Shown in pieces: positions 55,256-62,674 of a stretch of DNA of 64,000 nt. This DNA comes from Jeotgalibacillus campisalis (GTDB taxonomy: Bacteria > Bacillota > Bacilli > Bacillales > Jeotgalibacillaceae). Where the stretch lies: the NCBI RefSeq assembly GCF_000829515.1, contig NZ_JXRR01000014.1, forward strand, positions 62,001-126,000, in the 5' to 3' direction. The translations under genes were made by a program, and so were the position numbers. The notes beneath the pieces were generated by a model, which was not told the DNA's origin, did no database searches, and saw only the letters and a program-made list of their open reading frames with translations. Each line of letters starts with the position of its first letter. Within the stretch, counting starts at the first letter, position 1.

Positions 55256-55336
55256 ATGAATGTTTTTGCGAACACCCACTTTGAGGAGTGGTGGTTTAAA
55301 ACTTTCTTAATCCATACGGCAAAGGCGGCCGCTTAA
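55256..55336 (+). CDS. Candidate small ORF, 26 residues with Trp-Trp
   Basis: ATG 55256 seven bases after AAGGAGG, one of the best ribosome sites in the region, and TAA 55334. The peptide has a Phe-Glu-Glu-Trp-Trp-Phe-Lys core (residues 9-15), a hydrophobic Thr-Phe-Leu-Ile next to it, and a Lys-Ala-Ala-Ala end. It is followed nine bases later by a strong terminator. It is convergent with kynA, so it is not its leader peptide. I do not recognise it. Alternatively the stretch is a non-coding RNA gene. Confidence 0.45.
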   Translation: MNVFANTHFEEWWFKTFLIHTAKAAA

Positions 55337-55341
55337 AGTAA

Positions 55342-55377
55342 AAAAGCCGATTCCTTTTAGGGGTCGGCTTTTTTTCT
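55342..55377. terminator. Bidirectional terminator between the small ORF and kynA
   Basis: AAAGCCGATTCC and GGGGTCGGCTTT pair (55345-55370), with A-run left and seven T right. kynA ends 25 bases away on the other strand. Confidence 0.88.
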
Positions 55378-55401
55378 ATGCTAGAAAAGTATTCTCTGCA
55401 T

Positions 55402-56259
55402 TTAAATTCTTGTCCTAAGCTCCCATAATTCAGGAAAAAATTGATGATCCAGGACTTTTTTTAAATAGTGAACTCCAGATGAACCCCCAGTACCTTTTTT
55501 AAAACCTATAATCCTTTCTACTGTCTTCATATGTCGGAATCGCCATTGCTGCATGGCATCTTCAATGTCCACCAGCTTTTCTGCCAGCTGATACAACTTC
55601 CAATGCTGATCCTTATTCATGTAAACATCAAGCCAGGCCTGCATTACAGAGTCATGCCGATTATAGGGTTTCGTCAAGTCACGGCTTAACACCTCTTGAT
55701 CAATTGGCAGTCCTCCCCGGCTGAGAGCATGAATAGCGGCATCGTAAAGACCGGGTGCATGCAGCGCGTGGGTTAATGTCTGGTGCAGCTTGTCATTTTT
55801 CTCGTAAATTTTAAGAATATGTGTTGTTTTGTACCCTAGAGCAAACTCAATCATCCTGTGTTGAAATGACTGAAATCCGCTGGCATTACCCAGCGAGTCT
55901 CTAAACTCACTATATTCGGATGGTGTAAGAGTAGAGAGCACATCCCATGCTTGTATGATTTGCGCCTGAATTTTAGAAACACGGGCCAGCAGCTTAAAAG
56001 AAGTATCCAGCTCATCGGCCTCTACCGCTTTTATTGCAGCTATTAATTCATGTAAAATCAACTTCATCCATAATTCACTCACTTGATGAATAACGATAAA
56101 TAACATTTCATCGTGATGGGCAGATAAGCGATTCTGTGCGCCAAGTAACTCATCTAGATTTAAATATTCCCCGTAGGTCATGGAGTTTTTAAAGTCAGTA
56201 CGAATGTCTTTTTCAATTTTTTCTGTTAAATCCTGATCGCAGCTTTCTCCTTTAGTCAT
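55402..56259 (-). CDS. kynA: Tryptophan 2,3-dioxygenase KynA
   Basis: Haem enzyme that opens the indole ring of tryptophan to N-formylkynurenine, first step of kynurenine catabolism. 285 residues, normal. Landmarks: [27 protein letters not shown] with conserved His-x-x-x-Glu-Leu-Trp, [20 protein letters not shown] near the middle, and [13 protein letters not shown] near residue 260. Haem-binding His in the helix after the first landmark. AAGGGGG site before ATG 56259. kynB and kynU are not adjacent, which is unusual for Bacilli. It is divergent from uvsE. Confidence 0.93.
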   Translation of the reverse strand: MTKGESCDQDLTEKIEKDIRTDFKNSMTYGEYLNLDELLGAQNRLSAHHDEMLFIVIHQVSELWMKLILHELIAAIKAVEADELDTSFKLLARVSKIQAQIIQAWDVLSTLTPSEYSEFRDSLGNASGFQSFQHRMIEFALGYKTTHILKIYEKNDKLHQTLTHALHAPGLYDAAIHALSRGGLPIDQEVLSRDLTKPYNRHDSVMQAWLDVYMNKDQHWKLYQLAEKLVDIEDAMQQWRFRHMKTVERIIGFKKGTGGSSGVHYLKKVLDHQFFPELWELRTRI

Positions 56260-56394
56260 ATGATCCCCCTTTATTACACATCAAAATTTGTCACATCCCC
56301 GTTTATCCCTTATTGTAACGTGATAAACAGAAGTAAAACAACACAATCCGGCTTGAATGCAATAAGCAGCGAGACATTAAAAAGAGGTGGAATA

Positions 56395-57267
56395 ATGAGA
56401 TTTGGTTATGCATGTATTAATTTATCAATCCCGACTAAGTTCAGAACCTGCCGCCTTAAAACGGCAGAGGAAAAAGGACTTGAGTACATAAAGGAGCTCA
56501 CGCTTAGTAACTTTAATCAAACGTTAGAAGCGGTGAAATGGAATCTTCAAAATGATATATACTTTTATCGCTTCAGCAGTGATCTGGTCCCGTTTGCCAC
56601 CCATCCGATCAATGATTGGGAATGGTGGGATGATCAAGATGTTTTGGAGATAACAAATGAAATTAAAGCACTGCAGTTAAAATACTCCATGCGATTTAGC
56701 TGTCATCCCGGTCAATACAATGTTTTAAACTCGAAAACTTCAGCTGTGGTGACGAATACAATCAAAGATTTAACTTACCATGAAAGAATGATGAACGCAG
56801 TAAACGGACAAGATATGATTTTGCATATTGGCGGAGTATATGGAGATAAGGAGGAGGCTATTGAACGATTTGCGCAAAACTATGAATTGCTGCCTGCCGG
56901 GATCAAATCTCTTTTAAGAATTGAAAATGATGACAAATCCTTTACATTGGAAGATGTAGTGAAAGTAAGTCGAAAAACCCATGCGCCTATCTGCTTTGAT
57001 ATCCATCACCACAATTGCAACCCAGGTGAAGCAGATTTAACATCCATGCTTCCCGAGGTATGGAAAAGCTGGGGAGACAAAAAACCAAAATGTCATATAA
57101 GCAGCGGGAAATCTCATTCTACTGATCGAAGTCATCATGATTTAATCCTGGAAAAAGACCTGGATGTGTTTTTAGAATTGTTAGGTGACATGGATGCAGA
57201 TATTATGTTCGAAGCTAAACTTAAAGAACAATCGGTGCTGCCGCATCTGCACAAACAAACCAAGTAG
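56395..57267 (+). CDS. uvsE: UV DNA damage endonuclease UvsE (UvdE family)
   Basis: Cuts DNA 5' to UV photoproducts, an alternative excision pathway present in spores of several Bacilli. TIM-barrel enzyme of 290 residues from ATG 56395 (AAGAGGTGG upstream); a frame extending to 56260 includes 45 non-homologous codons across the kynA promoter region. Landmarks: RFGYACINLSI at the start, EWWDD and SCHPGQYNVLNS, LHIGGVYGDKE, ENDDKSFT and DIHHHNCNP with metal-binding His and Glu. No partner gene nearby. Confidence 0.93.
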   Translation: MRFGYACINLSIPTKFRTCRLKTAEEKGLEYIKELTLSNFNQTLEAVKWNLQNDIYFYRFSSDLVPFATHPINDWEWWDDQDVLEITNEIKALQLKYSMRFSCHPGQYNVLNSKTSAVVTNTIKDLTYHERMMNAVNGQDMILHIGGVYGDKEEAIERFAQNYELLPAGIKSLLRIENDDKSFTLEDVVKVSRKTHAPICFDIHHHNCNPGEADLTSMLPEVWKSWGDKKPKCHISSGKSHSTDRSHHDLILEKDLDVFLELLGDMDADIMFEAKLKEQSVLPHLHKQTK

Positions 57268-57274
57268 CAGTTGT

Positions 57275-57727
57275 TTAAAAATTGTAGTCCCAAAGTATTT
57301 TCCACTCATCATCAAGCTCAGTCACATATAAATATTGCACGAGTTCCATCTTGCCGTAAGCACTATCTAGACCAATACGCGCTTCTACTTCATAAACAGG
57401 AATCGGAGTTGTGTCATGTGTCATTTGCCAGCTGTCAATCTTATTAGGTGCGCCTAATGTATAGGTAAATGACTCAGATTGGAGATGGTCTTTAAATAAA
57501 GCGGAACGCCCAATAATGTATTGATCTTTAGAAAATCTTTTTTGCAGATCAGGGTGAAGGAAATCCCAGGAGGAGGAAGCTTCACCCTGCTGTTCCAGTT
57601 TATAAAATTCCTCTGCAGCATCTATCACTTGTTCTTTTTCAGACGGAAACAACAGGACGATAAAAGTGATAATTCCCGCAATAAAAAGAAGCAGCACCAG
57701 AATAAAAGGTAATTTACTATTCCTCAT
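57275..57727 (-). CDS. Hypothetical membrane-anchored protein, 150 residues
   Basis: One N-terminal transmembrane segment or uncleaved signal (about 8-28), then a soluble domain with aromatic residues (SSSWDFLHPDLQKRF, YLYVTELDDEWKILWDY). Domain pattern resembles small NTF2-like or DUF4878-like folds but I cannot assign it. I start at ATG 57727 (AGAGGG six bases upstream) rather than 57733, which abuts the site. Single gene, converging on uvsE, with only a few bases between the two ends. Confidence 0.6.
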   Translation of the reverse strand: MRNSKLPFILVLLLFIAGIITFIVLLFPSEKEQVIDAAEEFYKLEQQGEASSSWDFLHPDLQKRFSKDQYIIGRSALFKDHLQSESFTYTLGAPNKIDSWQMTHDTTPIPVYEVEARIGLDSAYGKMELVQYLYVTELDDEWKILWDYNF

Positions 57728-57841
57728 CTTCATCCCTCTTTCCTAAAGTACCTACTTTAATAGATATTCATAAATGTTCAATTTCTTCATCTTTTTAAAA
57801 GATTTATAAGTAGAATAATTTTACTTTAGCTAAATGTATAC

Positions 57842-57882
57842 CTAAAACATCAGGAAAGAAGATGTTTTGGGTGTTTTTTTAT
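57842..57882 (+). terminator. Orphan terminator-like hairpin upstream of paaA
   Basis: AAAACATC / GATGTTTT stem (57843-57867) then GGGTG and seven T. No plus-strand gene precedes it: the gene at 57275-57727 is on the other strand. It may end antisense transcription, or be part of a small RNA leader. The rest of 57734-58020 holds no reading frame I accept. Confidence 0.5.
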
Positions 57883-58024
57883 GTCATGTAAATGGTGTTC
57901 TTTGCTTTAAAAGGCTTCGACAACAAAAAACGTGGAAAATGTTTATTGCTTGTAATTTAAAAAGGATCTATATGCTTTTAGCCATTTTGTGAAAATAGAA
58001 AAAGATTAAATTCTGAATATTCTA

Positions 58025-58079
58025 TTGACAAAGTATAACGATATATTATAATTACGTTAAAATAACGTTATATGAAAAG
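58025..58079 (+). promoter_or_regulatory. paa operon promoter and palindromic operator
   Basis: Consensus TTGACA at 58025-58030, 16 bases, TATAAT at 58047-58052. Immediately downstream 58054-58068 is ACGTTA-AAA-TAACGT, and 58062-58071 is the perfect palindrome ATAACGTTAT. A repressor bound there would cover the transcription start. The regulator is not in the window; a PaaR-like TetR protein or PaaX is the usual candidate. Confidence 0.72.
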
Positions 58080-58087
58080 GTGATAGC

Positions 58088-59041
58088 ATGATTCGTTTGG
58101 AAACAGATGAGGAGAAACACATCAACTTTATGGAACGCATTTATGCCGGTGAGAAAATTGAGGCTGATGATTGGATGCCTGATGAATACCGCAATGTTTT
58201 AATAAAGCTTATTTCTATGCATGGAATCAGTGAAATTATGGGTGCACTGCCTGAAAAAGAGTGGGTTCCCAAAGCACCTACGCTTAAAAGAAAGCTGGGT
58301 ATCATGGCAAAGGTACAGGATGAAATGGGGCATGGTCAGCTATTATTGAGAGTCACAGAGGATCTGATTAAACCACTCGGGAAAACAAGGGAAGATATAA
58401 TGGAAGACCTATTTAACGGCAAGTTAAAATTTCACAACGTTTTTCATATGGAGGCGCCAACCTGGGGAGATGCCGGATTAATCGGATGGCTCATCGACGG
58501 TGCTGCGATTATTACTCAAACGAATATGCTGAATGCATCATACGGACCCTATGCCCGTGCGTTAAAGCGAATTTGTGCAGAAGAGGTCTTTCATGCACAG
58601 CACGGTGAGGCGATTATTTTAGCTTTGGCAGAAGGAACGGATGAACAAAAAAGGATGGTGCAGCAGGCAGTCGAACGCTGGTGGGAACCGCTGCTGATGT
58701 TTTTTGGACCTGGAGATGCAAAAGCTGTAGGTACGTCAAAACAGGATATAACCGCCAAGTATCGGATTCGTTCAAAGTCAAATGAGGAACTGCGTCAGGA
58801 CTTCTTTACAAAATATGTTCCGAGGATTCTTTCGATCGGTCTTACAATTCCAGACCCTTCTATGCACTATGACCAAGAACAGGAAAAGTGGATATATCAG
58901 CAGCCAGACTGGGAAAAATTTAAAGAAATAGTAAGAAATAAAGGGCCGAAATCTCAAGAACGCTTAAGATTGAGAAAGCTGTCGTATGAAAATAACGAAT
59001 GGGTAAGAGAGGCACTGGCTCGACCAAATGATGCTAGATAG
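58088..59041 (+). CDS. paaA: Phenylacetyl-CoA epoxidase subunit PaaA
   Basis: Catalytic subunit of the multicomponent diiron monooxygenase that converts phenylacetyl-CoA to its ring 1,2-epoxide. 317 residues with a ferritin-like four-helix fold. Metal motifs EMGH at Glu79-His82 and EVFH at Glu166-His169, the latter followed by Ala-Gln-His-Gly-Glu. AAAGGTG before the ATG. First gene of the operon, controlled by the promoter described above. Confidence 0.93.
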   Translation: MIRLETDEEKHINFMERIYAGEKIEADDWMPDEYRNVLIKLISMHGISEIMGALPEKEWVPKAPTLKRKLGIMAKVQDEMGHGQLLLRVTEDLIKPLGKTREDIMEDLFNGKLKFHNVFHMEAPTWGDAGLIGWLIDGAAIITQTNMLNASYGPYARALKRICAEEVFHAQHGEAIILALAEGTDEQKRMVQQAVERWWEPLLMFFGPGDAKAVGTSKQDITAKYRIRSKSNEELRQDFFTKYVPRILSIGLTIPDPSMHYDQEQEKWIYQQPDWEKFKEIVRNKGPKSQERLRLRKLSYENNEWVREALARPNDAR

Positions 59042-59056
59042 AAAGGTGTGTCCTGA

Positions 59057-59410
59057 ATGAATTCAAAGACAGCTGGATTTTTTCAAGAATATGAGGTGTT
59101 CAGTAAACGAACGGCTGCCTCTCCAATGCAGTATCAATTCAGTCTGCTCGCTCCTAATGAGGAAATGGCGCTGATTCTGGCACAGGAAAACTTTATGAGA
59201 CGTGAGCCGGTTGCAGATATTTGGGTGATGAAGCAGTCTGCTATAAAAAAAATGACACCCGATGAAAGGCAGTCGCTTCCAAGGCTTGATAATAAAGATT
59301 ATAGAAATACAAAAGGCTATGGCTACCTGAAAAAGAAGTGGCGAAAGTACGAACAGGAAATGCTCGATGAAAAAGAAATTTTTTCGTGGGGAGGTGAAAG
59401 TAAGAAATGA
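59057..59410 (+). CDS. paaB: Phenylacetyl-CoA epoxidase subunit PaaB
   Basis: 117 residues, small beta-rich subunit bridging the catalytic pairs. Landmarks YEVFSKRTAASPMQYQFSLLAPNEEMALILAQENF and the RREPVADIWVMK segment are typical. A charged Lys/Glu-rich C-terminus follows. Fifteen bp after paaA. Its TGA overlaps the paaC ATG by four bases. Confidence 0.9.
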   Translation: MNSKTAGFFQEYEVFSKRTAASPMQYQFSLLAPNEEMALILAQENFMRREPVADIWVMKQSAIKKMTPDERQSLPRLDNKDYRNTKGYGYLKKKWRKYEQEMLDEKEIFSWGGESKK

Positions 59411-60210
59411 CAGAGCTGACCGAACCACTTTTTAAAAAAGCGGTTGTTGAATTGCTGTATCAGCTTGCTGATGATGATTTTATTTTGGCCTACCGCGGTT
59501 CAGAATGGCTGGGTCTGGCCCCGCATATAGAGGAGGACGTTGCATTTTCTTCTATAAATCAAGATACGATGGGACATGCAGCGATGTATTACGGACTGCT
59601 TGAACAGCTGGGGGAGGGAGACATGGATACTCTTTCTCACGCGAGAGGAATCAGTGAGCGGAAAAATGCGGTCCTTCTTGAACTTCCCAATGGATCTGGA
59701 CATTATTTAAAAGAACCAAGGTATGATTGGGCATTTACAGTCGTCAGACATTTTTATTATTCTCACGCCAAAAAAGTAAAACTGGAGTCTCTAAAACATT
59801 CTTCCTATGAACCTCTTGCACATGCAGCTGTAAAAATAAGCATGGAATTGTATTACCACCTTATGCATTGGACGGTTTGGTTTAATCAATTAATGAATGC
59901 AGGAGGTGAGGCAAAGCGAAAAATGCTTGAAGCAATCAGTCGCGTAGAACAGGATTTTTTGGATGTTTGCTCTTTAGGTCCTTTATCTGCTGAAATGGCG
60001 TCATTAAAATTAATAGATGGTGATGATGCATTAATGCAAGCTTTCCATGAAAATATGAAACCTGTATTTGACGCTTTATTTATTCCGTATAAAGGAGAAT
60101 TTCAACAGCATTCTGGCAAAGGAAGATATGGCGAACATACACAAGAACTTCATCAGGCACTTGCAACATTGACAGAAGTGTACCGAACGGATCCAGCAGC
60201 CGCTTGGTGA
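59407..60210 (+). CDS. paaC: Phenylacetyl-CoA epoxidase subunit PaaC
   Basis: Structural partner of PaaA, 267 residues, ferritin-like but without a complete metal site: the place of PaaA's EMGH is DTMGHAAMYYGLL. Landmarks LADDDFILAYRGSEWLGLAPHIEEDVAFSSI at the N-terminus and YHLMHWTVWFNQLM in the middle. Starts inside the end of paaB. paaD follows 22 bp later. Confidence 0.9.
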   Translation: MTELTEPLFKKAVVELLYQLADDDFILAYRGSEWLGLAPHIEEDVAFSSINQDTMGHAAMYYGLLEQLGEGDMDTLSHARGISERKNAVLLELPNGSGHYLKEPRYDWAFTVVRHFYYSHAKKVKLESLKHSSYEPLAHAAVKISMELYYHLMHWTVWFNQLMNAGGEAKRKMLEAISRVEQDFLDVCSLGPLSAEMASLKLIDGDDALMQAFHENMKPVFDALFIPYKGEFQQHSGKGRYGEHTQELHQALATLTEVYRTDPAAAW

Positions 60211-60232
60211 AGGATAAAGGAGGCAGGGATCC

Positions 60233-60742
60233 TTGACATGGTATGCGGGTTTAAGTTTTGAGGAGAAAGAAAGAATTGAAAAAGCACTTCAGTCAGTAAA
60301 AGACCCTGAGATTGATTCAATCAGTGTTCTTGAACTTGGAATGGTGGAACGGGCAGAGTTATGTAATGGGAATTTAACTCTATTCCTGCTGCCTACCTTT
60401 ATGGGGTGCCCAGCACTTGATATTATAAAGTCCACTATTTTGAAAGCGTTTACAAATATTGAGGGAGTCAAAGAGACAAACGTACTTTTTATTCATCACC
60501 CTCCCTGGACCTCTGACAGGATTAGTGAAAAGGGAAAAGGCAAATTAAAGGAGTTTGGTATAGCGCCGCCTATGCAAAAAAATGATCAAACAGGTGAATG
60601 GCAAGCAGCCTGCCCCTATTGTGATTCTTTTTATACGACGCTTGATAATTTATTTGGACCGACAGCCTGCCGAAGTATTCTATACTGCAAAAGCTGTAAA
60701 AACCCTTTCGAGGCCATGAAGCCAGTTTCCACTTGGATGTAA
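60233..60742 (+). CDS. paaD: PaaD-type iron-sulphur assembly protein
   Basis: 169 residues from TTG 60233 behind AAAGGAGG (nine-base spacing). N-terminal DUF59/MIP18 domain (SVKDPEIDSISVLELGMVERAEL, PTFMGCPALDIIKSTI) and C-terminal zinc-ribbon-like four-Cys module (CPYCDSFYTT...CRSILYCKSCKNPFEAMKP). Needed for maturation of the reductase component in other species. No PaaE follows in the window. Confidence 0.87.
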   Translation: MTWYAGLSFEEKERIEKALQSVKDPEIDSISVLELGMVERAELCNGNLTLFLLPTFMGCPALDIIKSTILKAFTNIEGVKETNVLFIHHPPWTSDRISEKGKGKLKEFGIAPPMQKNDQTGEWQAACPYCDSFYTTLDNLFGPTACRSILYCKSCKNPFEAMKPVSTWM

Positions 60743-60788
60743 TAAGAAAAGAAATTTTCTATGAATAGATAAAAGGAGATGGATCAAT

Positions 60789-61097
60789 ATGATAAAACTG
60801 ATCGCACTATACAAGCAGCCGGAAAATTTGAAAGAATTTGATGACCACTACTTTGGTACACATGGCCCCATTACTGCTTCTATTCCGGGACTGCAGAAAA
60901 TGACAGTAACAAAAATGACGGGGAGCCCTATGGGAGGAGAGGCTGCTTATTATCTGATGTGTGAAATGGTCTACGAAAGCCATGAATCATTTAAAATGGC
61001 AATGAAAACAGACGAAGCCAGAGCCTCTGGAAAAGACTTAATGTCCTTTGCGGGAGATCTGGTCACGTTAATGATCGGCGAAGAGGTACATGGTTAA
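60789..61097 (+). CDS. EthD-family protein
   Basis: 102 residues of the dimeric alpha-beta barrel type: MIKLIALYKQPENLKEFDDHYFGTH, then PGLQKMTVTKMTG and MVYESHESFKMAM. EthD-like proteins bind and protect labile intermediates or are unlinked to catalysis. It lies where paaE (reductase) stands in Gram-negative operons, but it lacks flavin, NAD and ferredoxin motifs, so it cannot replace that enzyme. Its reading frame overlaps the next gene by eight bases. Confidence 0.82.
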   Translation: MIKLIALYKQPENLKEFDDHYFGTHGPITASIPGLQKMTVTKMTGSPMGGEAAYYLMCEMVYESHESFKMAMKTDEARASGKDLMSFAGDLVTLMIGEEVHG

Positions 61098-61869
61098 TAA
61101 CGAGACCATGATCAAGACTGCTCGTGACAATGCCGTGGGGATCATTACTTTAAACCGTCCGGAAGTACTGAATGCATTAAACATAAAAATGGTGGCGGAA
61201 ATTGTTTTTGCATTGGAGCGCTTTGATCGGGATGAAACGGTTAAGGTAATGGTGATTCAAGGCGCAGGCAGGGCCTTTGCCGCAGGGGCTGATATTGATG
61301 AAATGCTGGATAAAGGGTCAATCGATTTGGAACTGCATAATCAGTTTACGGATTGGGACCGTATAGCAAAGATTAAAAAACCGATTATTGGAGCACTTCA
61401 TGGATTTGTACTTGGGGGAGGATTTGAATTAGCTTTAAGCTGTGATATTTTACTCGCTGGTCAAAATACTGAGTTTGGTTTTCCGGAAGTAGGGCTTGGC
61501 ATTATGCCGGGTGCCGGGGGAACTCAGCGCCTGACAAAATTAATTGGGCACCAAAGAGCAATGAAGTGGCTTTTGACGGGAGCGCGATTCTCGGCAGCTG
61601 AAGCGATGAACTGCGGTATTGTATCAAGTGTCTTTCCTGATGAGCTGCTTAAAGAGGAGACGAAAAAGATGGCAAGAGCCATTGCAGAAAAGCCTGCACT
61701 TTCCGTCAGACTCATTAAAGAATCCGTACATAAAGCAAATGAATTATCGCTTTTTGAGGGGATGCAGCAGGAAAGGAAAAATTTTTATTTGCTGTTTTCT
61801 TCAGAGGATCAAAAAGAGGGAATGCGGGCGTTCAAGGAAAGGCGAAAAGCTGATTTTAAAGGCAGATAA
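61090..61869 (+). CDS. Enoyl-CoA hydratase/isomerase (PaaF type)
   Basis: Crotonase-fold enzyme, 259 residues. CoA-binding/oxyanion motifs: GAGRAFAAGADIDEML and IGALHGFVLGGGFELALSCD, the second with the catalytic GAGGTQRL region. Starts eight bases inside the EthD gene at ATG 61090; ATG 61108 is an alternative. In the Paa pathway a hydratase and an isomerase act after ring opening or on the oxepin; which role this paralogue has is not determinable. Seventeen bases before the next crotonase. Confidence 0.83.
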   Translation: MVNNETMIKTARDNAVGIITLNRPEVLNALNIKMVAEIVFALERFDRDETVKVMVIQGAGRAFAAGADIDEMLDKGSIDLELHNQFTDWDRIAKIKKPIIGALHGFVLGGGFELALSCDILLAGQNTEFGFPEVGLGIMPGAGGTQRLTKLIGHQRAMKWLLTGARFSAAEAMNCGIVSSVFPDELLKEETKKMARAIAEKPALSVRLIKESVHKANELSLFEGMQQERKNFYLLFSSEDQKEGMRAFKERRKADFKGR

Positions 61870-61885
61870 GCAGGAGGAATTCAAT

Positions 61886-62659
61886 ATGTTTGAAACGATC
61901 TTCTATGAAGTTAGGGAAGGCGTGGCAAAAATCACATTGAATCGCAAAGATAAACTAAATGCATTTACTGAATCCATGCACAAAGAGCTGATGATTGCGT
62001 TAAAAGAAGCGGCAAAAGATCAAGCAGTGCGCTGCCTCATTATCACAGGAAGCGGGAAGGCTTTTTCTGCCGGAGAAGATCTGGATGGAGTAACAGAGGA
62101 AATGGATCACGGCGAAGTTATAAGAAGTCGGTATATGCCCATTATGCTCGAGCTGGCGTCTTTTAAAAAACCTGTCATTGCAGCTATAAACGGTGCAGCA
62201 GCAGGGTCCGGTTTTAGTCTGGCTCTGGCGTGTGATTTTCGGCTGATGCACGAAAAAGCAAAATTTGTACAAGCATTTATTCATGTAGGCTTAATACCAG
62301 ATTCTGCGAACCTGTTTTATCTTCCAAAGTTGATTGGACATGCAAGGGCGATGGAGCTTGCTGTTTTAGGAGAAAAAATAACCGCTCAAGAAGCTAAGGA
62401 GTTTGGTCTAGTTAATCGTGTCATTGAAGACGGGAACTGGGAGCAGGAAGTTGCAGATTTCGCTGCAAAACTTTCTAACAAGCCCACAAAGGCGATAGGT
62501 CTTATTAAACAGCTTCTCCAAAAGAGCTGGGAAAACGATCTGCCTCAGTTTTTACTTGAAGAAAGCTATAGTCAGAGAATAGCAGGACTGTCAACGGATC
62601 ATCAGGAAGGCCTTTTAGCGTTTAAAGAAAAGAGGACACCTTCTTTTAAAGGTGAATAA
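61886..62659 (+). CDS. paaG: 2-(1,2-epoxy-dihydrophenyl)acetyl-CoA isomerase-like crotonase (PaaG type)
   Basis: 257 residues from ATG 61886 behind CAGGAGGA; longer in-frame extensions start inside the previous gene. Crotonase motifs TGSGKAFSAGEDLDG and AAINGAAAGSGFSLALACD. PaaG isomerises the epoxide to oxepin-CoA and also moves double bonds later in the pathway. The Asp/Glu pattern after SAGED fits PaaG better than the first crotonase does. Tandem arrangement implies sub-function split. Confidence 0.8.
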   Translation: MFETIFYEVREGVAKITLNRKDKLNAFTESMHKELMIALKEAAKDQAVRCLIITGSGKAFSAGEDLDGVTEEMDHGEVIRSRYMPIMLELASFKKPVIAAINGAAAGSGFSLALACDFRLMHEKAKFVQAFIHVGLIPDSANLFYLPKLIGHARAMELAVLGEKITAQEAKEFGLVNRVIEDGNWEQEVADFAAKLSNKPTKAIGLIKQLLQKSWENDLPQFLLEESYSQRIAGLSTDHQEGLLAFKEKRTPSFKGE

Positions 62660-62674
62660 GAAAGGATGATAACT

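Noticed and set aside
59063-59428. 121-residue minus-strand open frame across paaB
   Set aside because: paaB has family motifs and stop/start coupling with paaC; the antisense frame is Phe/Leu/Ser-rich, as expected of a shadow.
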